A DNA stretch of 64,000 nucleotides from Alsobacter sp046349155. GTDB taxonomy: Bacteria; Pseudomonadota; Alphaproteobacteria; Rhizobiales; Beijerinckiaceae. The notes under the pieces are model-generated. The model ran no database searches, was not told the origin of the DNA, and saw only the letters and a list, made by a program, of their open reading frames with translations. The position numbers and the translations under genes were made by a program. Shown in pieces: positions 24,419 to 32,143 of this stretch (positions are counted from its first letter, which is position 1; the number at the start of each line of letters is the position of its first letter). The stretch spans positions 930,001 to 994,000 of the forward strand of contig JAXMCW010000002.1 of the NCBI GenBank assembly GCA_046349155.1. The letters run 5' to 3'.

Positions 24419-25756
24419 TCAGCCGCGTCCTGCCGCGTGCCAGCGCCAGAGCCAGGCCTCGAGCGCGTCGTCGCTGTCGAAGGCGTAGAACAGCCGTTCC
24501 CGCGAATAGGACGCGCCGGAGAGGTCGCCCGCGCCGGCGACCTTGTCCAGCAGCAGGCTGGCCGCGGGGCCCGCGAAGGGTCCCTGCGCCGGCGACGCGG
24601 CCTCCGCCCGGCCGCGGACGTCCCGTCCCCGCGCCAGCAGGCGGGCAAAGCGGCCCTCGAGCCTGATCTCGTCGAGAACGGCGTGGCGCAGGGGCGCCAG
24701 CTCGCCGGCGAGCGCCTCGCAGCGGATCTCGTCCTGCAGGAGCCGGACGAGCCCGGCCTCGGCGAGGGCGTTCTCGGCGAGCCATCTCTCCAGGGCTCCG
24801 GGGCCGGCGAGCCCCCGCGCCTCGCGCCAGCGGTCGAGGGCGCGGCGAAGCTCGGCCAGGGCGGGTTCCGGCCGGGCCGCGGGATGTCGCGCGGACAGCC
24901 GCAGCAGCGCCCGTCGCCGCAGCGCGCCCCAGTTCTCGCGGTCGAGGCGGGCCGCGTCGAGCACGTCCGCCTCGTCCGGCGTGAGCAGGCCAGCGCGACG
25001 GCGGGTCTCCCCCGCCACGAAGGCGAGCCAGGCGCTGGGCTCCTCGAAGCGGAAGTCCGGCGCGTGGGCGGGCGCTCCCTGCGCCTGCCAGTCCCGCAGC
25101 GCGCCGAGGACCGCCAGCGCATCCAGCCGCTTGAGGCCGGGCGGTGCGGCCGCGAGCCAGGCCTCCATGGCGGTCCGCCGGCCCTCGTCGAGGCCGAGGG
25201 CGGCGCCGTCCTCGACGAGGGCCGCCAGCGACCGCTCGGGGAAAGCCTGCGCCTGCGCGGCCTCGACCAGGCGCGAGGCCGCCTGCGCGTCGAGGACGCC
25301 CCGGGCCGCCGCCTCGGCGCAGAGGTGGCGGATGTCCACCATCGCGTCGGAGAGGGCGGGCCAGCCCAGCTCGGCCGGCCCGTGCACGACGGCGACCTCG
25401 TCGTCGGACTCGAAGGGCCCGTCGAGACCGGGGAACCGGCCGTCGCGATAGGCCTCGAAGATCCGCCCGACGCCGCGCATGCCGAAGGCGTGCAGTTCGG
25501 CCGCGCGCAGCGCGCCCATGCTGGCACCCCCGAAGACGGGGACGCCGCGGCTCAGGGCGAAGAGGATCTCGCGGTGCCAGACGGAGGCCGTCTGGTGGAA
25601 CGTCCCGTCGATGACGCCCATTGCGTCCGGCTCGTGGTCCAGCACCGCCCGGTAGAGGTCGCCCTGGGCCACTGGGGGGAGGATCGTGGCGTCGGGCAAG
25701 ACCGCGAGCGCCTCCGCGGCGGGCAGGCTCGGCCCCAGGAAGACGACGACGGTCAT
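24419..25756 (-). CDS. tfuA: TfuA-like protein
   Basis: The protein has 445 residues. The N-terminal half (1-230) is the TfuA domain: VVFLGPSLP, GVIDGTFHQ, VPVFGGASMGALRAAEL, and FESDDEVAVVHGPAELG. The C-terminal half (about 230-445) is an Arg/Ala-rich helical extension not found in the minimal family and of unknown role. TfuA partners YcaO enzymes; in thioamide-forming systems it is thought to help supply or place sulfur. ATG 25756 overlaps the YcaO stop (ATGA), so both are translationally coupled. Confidence 0.9.
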   Translation of the reverse strand: MTVVVFLGPSLPAAEALAVLPDATILPPVAQGDLYRAVLDHEPDAMGVIDGTFHQTASVWHREILFALSRGVPVFGGASMGALRAAELHAFGMRGVGRIFEAYRDGRFPGLDGPFESDDEVAVVHGPAELGWPALSDAMVDIRHLCAEAAARGVLDAQAASRLVEAAQAQAFPERSLAALVEDGAALGLDEGRRTAMEAWLAAAPPGLKRLDALAVLGALRDWQAQGAPAHAPDFRFEEPSAWLAFVAGETRRRAGLLTPDEADVLDAARLDRENWGALRRRALLRLSARHPAARPEPALAELRRALDRWREARGLAGPGALERWLAENALAEAGLVRLLQDEIRCEALAGELAPLRHAVLDEIRLEGRFARLLARGRDVRGRAEAASPAQGPFAGPAASLLLDKVAGAGDLSGASYSRERLFYAFDSDDALEAWLWRWHAAGRG

Positions 25757-27006
25757 CGGCCGGCCTCCCGCTGGCGCAGGAGCCGCGGCCCGGCCGGGGG
25801 CCTGGCGTCGTCGCTCTCCACCGCGCCCTCGAGCCCGGGGACCACGACGCGCGCCACCGGCAGACCCATGTCGGCGCGCGTGAGATCCACGGCCAGGACC
25901 CGCTCCAGACCCACGCGCCGCAGCGCGGCCACGGCCGCCGCGAGGTCGTCGAGGATGGTCTCGCCGGGGCGCAGGGCGGGGGCGGCCAGCGGCCGGGTCT
26001 CGGGCGAGGCGAGCCAGGCCGCGCTGGCTCTCGCCCGCCGCCTGCGCCGCTCGTCCGCGTAGAGCTCCGGCGCGAGATCGTCGCGGGCCCCGGCGATGAA
26101 GGCGGTGCGCGACTGGGCCGCTTCCGTGATGGCGCGCGCCAGCGCCACGCCCTGGTCGACGTGGCAGCCCGAGCCGATCTCGGGATCCGTCGCGTTCCCC
26201 GCGCGCTCGGCGGCGAGGCAGACGAAGGCCGGCAGGCCGATGTCGGAGGTGACATCCCACAGCCTGACGGCCACGCCGGCCGCGTCGAAGCGCTGCAGCA
26301 GGTCCAGCACGAGGGGATCGGCGATGCTGCCCGGGTCGAGCGCTCGCCGGGCCTCCGCCTCGTCGCGGCGGGCCATCCACAGGGTCACGGCGTCGCGCTC
26401 GATCACCTCGTAGAGCGCATGCGCGACAGCCTCGGCCAGGGTGTTGCCGGACGCCAGGCCGTTGGTCGTGGACTGGAAATGCGTGCCGGTGAGCGCGGTC
26501 ATGCCGGCCGTGTAGTCGGCGTGGACGACTTCGAGGGGCACGAGCACGGTCTCGCCCGTGGCGAGGTCCCTCGCCTCGACCCACGGGATCGGACGGTGCG
26601 GGGGCAAGGCCGGGCCGCCGCCGGGCACGAGGCCCTCCACCGCGACGGCGAGGCCGGCCGCGCGCAGGTCCGACAGCCGCGCCAGCCTCTGCGGGGCGAG
26701 GACGGTCTCGGCGTGCCAGAGCTCGGCGGCCTCCATGAAGGCGGAGGCGCGCGCGGCGTCGTCGGTCAGGCCCTTGCCCTGGAAGACGGCGATCGAGCGC
26801 GAATTGGGGCGTGCGGCGAAGGCGACGGGGATGCCCAGCCTGTCGAGCCGCGTGATCATGCCGACGCGCGTGATCCCCATGCGCGCCGCCAGGGGCCGGA
26901 AGCGGCCGAGCGTCTCGGCCGGCGCGGCGACCCGGTGCGTGCCGTCGCGATAACGCTTGTGGCCGGGCTCGGCCGGCAGGCCCGCCAGCCGGACGGGCGA
27001 ACTCAC
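25753..27006 (-). CDS. YcaO-like ATP-dependent backbone-modifying enzyme
   Basis: The protein has 417 residues. YcaO ATP-binding signatures are present: GKGLTDDAARASAFMEAAE (about 78-95), GLASGN (183-188) and YEVIERD (199-205). YcaO proteins use ATP to activate a peptide amide for heterocycle or thioamide formation. The PxPxP C-terminus of azoline-forming YcaOs is absent (it ends RQREAGR), as usual for TfuA-paired enzymes, so thioamidation is the better guess. The GTG start at 27006 overlaps the cyclase stop (GTGA), and the stop overlaps tfuA. Confidence 0.9.
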   Translation of the reverse strand: MSSPVRLAGLPAEPGHKRYRDGTHRVAAPAETLGRFRPLAARMGITRVGMITRLDRLGIPVAFAARPNSRSIAVFQGKGLTDDAARASAFMEAAELWHAETVLAPQRLARLSDLRAAGLAVAVEGLVPGGGPALPPHRPIPWVEARDLATGETVLVPLEVVHADYTAGMTALTGTHFQSTTNGLASGNTLAEAVAHALYEVIERDAVTLWMARRDEAEARRALDPGSIADPLVLDLLQRFDAAGVAVRLWDVTSDIGLPAFVCLAAERAGNATDPEIGSGCHVDQGVALARAITEAAQSRTAFIAGARDDLAPELYADERRRRRARASAAWLASPETRPLAAPALRPGETILDDLAAAVAALRRVGLERVLAVDLTRADMGLPVARVVVPGLEGAVESDDARPPAGPRLLRQREAGR

Positions 27007-30000
27007 CCCGCGCTCCCGGCCTTGGCCTCCTGGCCGGCCCGCCGGCGCTCGGCGGCGTGGGCCGCGGAGAAGGCGGCGGCTTCCCGCACGTCCGGCAGGG
27101 CGAGCCACTCGGCCGGGCCGTCGAGCAGCGGAGGCAGGAGGCGCATGACCAGGTCGAGCGGCCGATCGTCGCGCGGCAGGCGGGCGAGCGACAGCACGGC
27201 CCGGAGCGCCAGAGGCCGAGCCCCCTGCTCGCTGGCGATGCGGTGGGCGGAGAGCACGGTGTCGCGGGCCTCGTCGGGCGCGAGCCGGCCCGACAGGCGG
27301 CCGAGCTCGCCGATGCGCCGCCAGACCTCCGGCAGCCAGAGCTTCAGGCCCGCCTTCTCGCACATCTCCCGTACGCCCACGAGCTCCAGGTAGCCCTCCT
27401 CGGCGTGGCCGCCGATCTCGAGCGCGTCGGCGAACAGCGAGAAGTACATCGGGAAGTCCTCGACCGTGCCGTTGGCCTTCTGCTGCGCGATCCCCTGGCG
27501 CAGGAGCGCGAGGCCGCGCGCGGGCTGGCCCTGCTGGCTCACCGCCCAGCCCAGGAAGATCCGGCCCTTGGACAGGTAGTCGGCGAAGCCGCGCTCCTCG
27601 CCCAGCCGGATCAGCGTGTGGGCGTGCTCGGCCACCTTGGCCGGATCACGACGATAGGCGTGGTGGTTCACCGCTCCTTCGGCGACGTGGCTCAGGCTGC
27701 CGTCGTGGCCGAGCGCGCGGGCCCAGGCGAAGGCCTTCTCCTCCTCGGCCAGGGCCTGCTCCGGCAGCCCTTCCAGCCAGAGCAGCAGGGCCTTCTCGGA
27801 CTGGCCGCACACCTTGGCGTCGTGGCCGCCATAGAGCGTGGCGTGGGAGCGGTAGTCGCCCTGCTCGTAGATCGCCAGCCCCGCGTCGATGTGCCGGCGG
27901 CAGGCCCTGAAGTCGGCGACGCCGAAACAGCTTGCCCAGCCGCAATGATGCGCCTGGAGGAGCAGTTCGGGGTCCTGGCGCTCCTCCGCCCGCGCGAGCA
28001 GGGAGCGGAAGCGGCGGTCGCGGTCCGGAACGTCGGCGGAGAGCCGCCACCATCCCCAGTAGACGGGGAAGTGGCGGCGCGATTCCGGCAGCTCGCCGCA
28101 CAGCCGGAAGGCCGCGGAATAGACGTCCTCGACTTCGCTCGAGCCCGGCCCGACGAGGGTCATCAGCGCCGGCCCGAGCAGGATGAGGATGTCGAGCCTG
28201 AGCTCCTGCGTGCCGGGGCTGTCCGGCAGCGCCTCGGCGGCCGCCAGCGCCTGGCGCAGGAGCACGACGGCCTCGCGCACGGCGGAGCGGTCGACCGCGC
28301 GCCGGCCCGCCGCGAGCCAGTACGGCGCGGCGCGGGCGGGCCGGCCGGCCTCGTTGAAGTGCCGGGCGAGCACTTCCGGCCGCTCGTCGCGCGTCTCCGG
28401 CGTGAGCTGCTCGATCGCCTCGGCGACACGCCCGTGCAAGGTGCGCCGGCGGTCGCGCAGCAGCCCGCCATAGGCCGCCTCCTGCACCAGAGCGTGCTTG
28501 AACGAGTAGACCTCGGCCTCGCCGCCGGCCTCCCGCAGCACGAGGCCGGAGCGGACGAGCTCGTCGAGCGCCTCCCGCACGTCGAGGTCCGGGAGCCCGG
28601 CCACAGCCTCCAGCAGAGGCTCGGCGAAGCTGCGCCCGATGACCGAGGCGATCTGCGCGAGGTCCTTGCCCGGTCCCGCCTGGTCCAGGCGGGCGATCAG
28701 CGTCTCCTGCAGCGAGGCGGGGATCGCCGCCTGCATGGCCCCGCGGATCTGCAGCGGCGCCGCCGCCTGCTCCACCACCGCGCGCGTGACCTCCTCGAGG
28801 AAGAGCGGGATGCCGTCCGTCTTGTCGACGATCTGGGCCTGGAGAAGCGGGTCGATGCGGCGTCCCGCCAGGACGCTGCGGATCAGGGCGCGGGCATGCA
28901 CCTGGTCGAAATGGCCGAGGCGGATGGGGTGCAGGCCGGAATTGTCGAGCCATTCGCCCACCTCGCCTTCGCGGCAGGTAGCCACCACGAAGACCCGTAG
29001 CCTCTTGGTCCAGGGCAGGACGCGCTCGAGCAGGTCGAGGGAGGTCGGGTCCAGCCAGTGCAGGTCCTCGACCGCGATCAGGACCGGCCCGACCTCGGCG
29101 ATCAGCCGCAGCTGCTCGATCAGCGCCTCGAAGGTCTGGTCGCGCACCTGCTCCGGGGTCCAGCGCGAGGGCGAATCCTCGTCGGGGATCGACAGGAGGC
29201 GGGAGAGCAGCGGCAGCGTGGAGCGCGCGACGCCCTCCCCGCCGCGCAGCAGCGCGGCCAGCTTGGCCCGGCGCTCGACGGGCCCGTCGGTGCGCCGCAG
29301 GCGCGCCATGCGGGCGAGGAAGGCGATGACGGGCTGCAGCGGGCTCGCCGCGGCGAAGGGGCTGCCGGAGAAGCGCAGCACCAGCGCCTCGCGTTCCTCC
29401 AGCGTGTCCAGCACGTGCTGCAGCAGGCGCGACTTGCCGATGCCGGCCTCGCCCAGCACGACCACGCCTCCACCCTGCCCCGCCACGCACCGCCGCCAGC
29501 GGCCGCGAAGCTCGGCGAGCTCGGTGAAGCGGTTCACCATGCCGTCCCGGCCGGCGGCGCGGCGGCTCGCCCGGAAGCGGCTGCCGAGCGCCCTCTCGGA
29601 CCGCACCCGCCACAGGGCGACGGGGCTGCTGATGCCGCTGATGACGTGCGTGCCCAGCGATTCGCAGGCGAAGACTCCGCGCACGAGCCGCAGGGTGCTC
29701 TCGGAGATCACCACCTCGTCCGGCCGCGCCTGCGCGTGGATCCGGGCGGCCAGGTTGGGGATCACGCCGACCACGCTCTGCGGGTCGGCGGCGTCCATCG
29801 TGGTGATGTCGCCGATGATGACGACGCCGGTGCTGATGCCGACGCGGGCCTGCAGGCGGACGCCCCCGGCCACCGCGAGGTCGCCGAGCGTGCGGGTGAT
29901 CTCCAGGCCCGCCCGCACCGCGCGCTCCGCGTCGTTCTCGTGTGCGACCGGGTAGCCGAAATAGCAGAGGATGCCGTCGCCGACGAAGCGGGCGATGAAG

Positions 30001-30377
30001 CCCTCGTAGCGGGACACGACCCGATGGCAGAGCGCCCGGTAGCTCTTGATGAGCTCCAGGTAGTCCTCGGTCTCCATGCGCTCGCCGAGCGCGGTGGATC
30101 CCACGAGGTCGCAGAACATGACCGTGAGGTGGCGGCGCTCGGCGCCGCCCGGGCGCGATTCGGGATCGACGGCGGGCGCCGGCGCGGCCGGCCGGGCCGG
30201 TCTCAACCCGGAGAGCGCCCTGGACAGCCTGCGACGCTGGCCGATCGTGAGGCCGAGTTCGCGCAGATCCGCCTCGGTCAGATCGGGTAGCGTCTCGAAA
30301 TCGATGTGCTGCGCGGCGAAGAGGTCCGCGAGTTCACCCAACCCATTGTCGCCGAGCCATTCGGAGACAGACGCCAT
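27003..30377 (-). CDS. Class III nucleotide cyclase / AAA ATPase / TPR signalling protein
   Basis: The protein has 1124 residues. Order: SAM domain (about 1-55), class III adenylate/guanylate cyclase domain (80-260) with metal aspartates D90 (FCDLVGST) and D134 (GDGIL) and the N208/R212 transition-state pair, AAA_16-type ATPase with Walker A GEAGIGKS (309-316), then about 500 residues of helical TPR-like repeats. The cyclase residues are intact, so it may make cAMP. ATG 30377 is chosen for GAGGTGA seven bases upstream. Its stop overlaps the ycaO start, tying a large signalling ATPase to the modification enzymes. Confidence 0.9.
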   Translation of the reverse strand: MASVSEWLGDNGLGELADLFAAQHIDFETLPDLTEADLRELGLTIGQRRRLSRALSGLRPARPAAPAPAVDPESRPGGAERRHLTVMFCDLVGSTALGERMETEDYLELIKSYRALCHRVVSRYEGFIARFVGDGILCYFGYPVAHENDAERAVRAGLEITRTLGDLAVAGGVRLQARVGISTGVVIIGDITTMDAADPQSVVGVIPNLAARIHAQARPDEVVISESTLRLVRGVFACESLGTHVISGISSPVALWRVRSERALGSRFRASRRAAGRDGMVNRFTELAELRGRWRRCVAGQGGGVVVLGEAGIGKSRLLQHVLDTLEEREALVLRFSGSPFAAASPLQPVIAFLARMARLRRTDGPVERRAKLAALLRGGEGVARSTLPLLSRLLSIPDEDSPSRWTPEQVRDQTFEALIEQLRLIAEVGPVLIAVEDLHWLDPTSLDLLERVLPWTKRLRVFVVATCREGEVGEWLDNSGLHPIRLGHFDQVHARALIRSVLAGRRIDPLLQAQIVDKTDGIPLFLEEVTRAVVEQAAAPLQIRGAMQAAIPASLQETLIARLDQAGPGKDLAQIASVIGRSFAEPLLEAVAGLPDLDVREALDELVRSGLVLREAGGEAEVYSFKHALVQEAAYGGLLRDRRRTLHGRVAEAIEQLTPETRDERPEVLARHFNEAGRPARAAPYWLAAGRRAVDRSAVREAVVLLRQALAAAEALPDSPGTQELRLDILILLGPALMTLVGPGSSEVEDVYSAAFRLCGELPESRRHFPVYWGWWRLSADVPDRDRRFRSLLARAEERQDPELLLQAHHCGWASCFGVADFRACRRHIDAGLAIYEQGDYRSHATLYGGHDAKVCGQSEKALLLWLEGLPEQALAEEEKAFAWARALGHDGSLSHVAEGAVNHHAYRRDPAKVAEHAHTLIRLGEERGFADYLSKGRIFLGWAVSQQGQPARGLALLRQGIAQQKANGTVEDFPMYFSLFADALEIGGHAEEGYLELVGVREMCEKAGLKLWLPEVWRRIGELGRLSGRLAPDEARDTVLSAHRIASEQGARPLALRAVLSLARLPRDDRPLDLVMRLLPPLLDGPAEWLALPDVREAAAFSAAHAAERRRAGQEAKAGSAG

Positions 30378-30509
30378 CAGCAAGTCACCTCGGAGGGGCC
30401 TGTCCTGCTGCGCCCCCGCCTCATTACGCGGAGCCGAAGGTGGGCCGTCAAGCTGGCCTGCCGCAAAGCCGCATCGGAGCGCTCGACATTGTTACTGCTG
30501 CCGCCGCGG

Positions 30510-30851
30510 CTATTGCTGCTGGTCGGCCGGGCGGATCACGACGCCCTCGAAGAGCTGCACGCAGGTGAGAAGGTCGATATAGCTCGACAGCCCGCCGACC
30601 GTCTCGTTGCCCAGGCAGGTCTCGCGGGTGGAGGCCTTGGCCTTGTCCCAGAGGCCGGCGGCGAGCTGCTGGCGCGCCGCCGCCTCGTCCTTCATGCAGG
30701 CCTCGTAGGTGTGCAGCTCGGCGCCCTGCTGCTCCTGGGCCGACCGGCAGGTCTTCTCGACGGCGAGTTGGGGCACCCCGGCCGGGTACGCCCGCGCCGG
30801 GGCGGCCAGGGACAGCGCACCCGCGAGCAGCCAAAGCGTCGCCTTCGACAT
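30510..30851 (-). CDS. Small secreted protein with cysteine pairs
   Basis: A 113-aa protein with a Sec signal peptide (about 1-21, cleavage near ARA-YP). The mature part is helical and carries four cysteines (KTCRS, EACMK, ETCLG, LTCVQ) that could make two disulfides. No family is recognised. It reads toward the cyclase/AAA gene with a 132-bp gap and shares its upstream region with the RND operon. It could be read as the first gene of the TfuA-YcaO transcript or as an independent unit. Confidence 0.65.
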   Translation of the reverse strand: MSKATLWLLAGALSLAAPARAYPAGVPQLAVEKTCRSAQEQQGAELHTYEACMKDEAAARQQLAAGLWDKAKASTRETCLGNETVGGLSSYIDLLTCVQLFEGVVIRPADQQQ

Positions 30852-30878
30852 CCCGGGTCCCCCGTGCAAGCGCCAGTC

Positions 30879-30898
30879 TGGTGATGGCTTGATCACCA
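30879..30898. promoter_or_regulatory. Inverted repeat between the RND operon and the secreted protein gene
   Basis: TGGTGAT and ATCACCA flank six bases (30879-30898) in the 113-bp divergent region. The size and dyad are typical of TetR/MarR-type repressor sites. No efflux repressor gene is adjacent, so the binding protein would be encoded elsewhere. Confidence 0.4.
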
Positions 30899-30964
30899 TA
30901 CACCCATCCTCCATGATTGCGCTCCTGCCGCGCTGGAGCCGCGGCGTCTCCCTCGAGGTTGCGC

Positions 30965-32128
30965 GTGCCGTCGAACAAGGTCCGCCTTACGCCGTCCATC
31001 ACGGCCGTCGTCGGGCTGGCGGCGCTTCTCGCCGGCTGCCAGCAGAAGCCGGCGTTCCAGCCCCCGCCCCCGCCGACGGTGACGGTGAGTGCGCCCCTCG
31101 TGACGCCGGTGCAGGAGAGCGCGGAGTTCAACGGCCAGGCCTTCGCCTCGCGCAGCGTCGACCTCGTGGCGCGCGTCCAGGGTTTCCTGCAGGAGGTGAA
31201 GTTCGCCGATGGATCGGACGTGAAGGAGGGCGACGAGCTCTTCCTGATCGAGCCCCAGCAATACCAGGCGCAGGTCGACCTCTCGAAGGCGACCGTCGAC
31301 CAGCACCAGGCCCTGCTCAAGAGCGCGGAAGCCGAGTTCACGCGGCAGGAGACGCTGCAGAAGCAGGCCATCTCCACCGAGGCCAACTACGACAAGGCGC
31401 TGGCCAACCGGGATTCCGAGCGCGCGGCGGTGGCCGAGGCCCAGGCCAACCTGCAGATCGCCCAGATCAACCTCGGCTATACGAGCGTGAAGGCTCCCTT
31501 TTCCGGCCGCATCGGCCGGCGGCTCATCGACCCCGGCAACCTCGTGGGCGCGGGCTCCCCCACCAAGCTCGCCACGATCTCAGACGTCGACACGATCTAC
31601 GTCTACTTCACCCTCAACGAGCGCGACCTGCTGCGCGTCCGCCGCGCCATGGCGGCCCGCGGCATCACCCGCGACGAGGTCAGGGGCATGCCCGTCTTCG
31701 GCACGCTGTCGGGCGAGACGGGCGCCCCGCACGAGGGCAAGCTCGACTTCGTCGACACCGGCCTCGACACGGGGACCGGCACGATCCAGCTCCGCGCGGT
31801 CTTCGAGAACAAGGACCGCGTGATGCTGCCCGGCCTCTACGTGAAGCTCACCATTCCCTTCGGCACGGCCGCGCCCGCCGTGCTGGTGCCGGAGACGGCG
31901 ATCAACCTCGACCAGGCCGGCGCCTACGTGCTCGTGACGGACAAGGACACGGTGGCGCAGCGGCGCGTCACCCTCGGCGCGCAGCAGGGCCAGCTGCGGG
32001 TGATCTCAAAGGGCCTCGCGGACACCGACAAGGTCGTCATCGACGGCCTGCAGAACGCGACGCCGGGCCGGCCGGTCAAGGCCGTGGACGGCGCCATCGC
32101 CGCCCCCAAAGCGCCCGCCAAGGGCTGA
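30965..32128 (+). CDS. RND efflux periplasmic adaptor lipoprotein
   Basis: A 387-aa membrane-fusion protein of the AcrA/MexA type. A signal peptide ends in the lipobox LLAGC with acylated C25. Then come the barrel-sandwich lipoyl half motif (VARVQGFLQEVKFADGSDVKEGDELF), a coiled-coil hairpin (about 100-165) and beta-barrel domains. GTG 30965 is taken as start: GAGG lies six bases upstream, and it gives a proper signal peptide, while longer frames add an Arg/Ser-rich tail. It links the inner membrane pump to an outer membrane channel not encoded here. The permease follows after 15 bp. Confidence 0.9.
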   Translation: MPSNKVRLTPSITAVVGLAALLAGCQQKPAFQPPPPPTVTVSAPLVTPVQESAEFNGQAFASRSVDLVARVQGFLQEVKFADGSDVKEGDELFLIEPQQYQAQVDLSKATVDQHQALLKSAEAEFTRQETLQKQAISTEANYDKALANRDSERAAVAEAQANLQIAQINLGYTSVKAPFSGRIGRRLIDPGNLVGAGSPTKLATISDVDTIYVYFTLNERDLLRVRRAMAARGITRDEVRGMPVFGTLSGETGAPHEGKLDFVDTGLDTGTGTIQLRAVFENKDRVMLPGLYVKLTIPFGTAAPAVLVPETAINLDQAGAYVLVTDKDTVAQRRVTLGAQQGQLRVISKGLADTDKVVIDGLQNATPGRPVKAVDGAIAAPKAPAKG

Positions 32129-32143
32129 GCGGGGGCCGCGGCC

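Noticed and set aside
27057..30290. Long plus-strand frames across the cyclase/AAA gene
   Set aside because: No start context or family signal; the minus-strand gene has complete cyclase and ATPase motifs.
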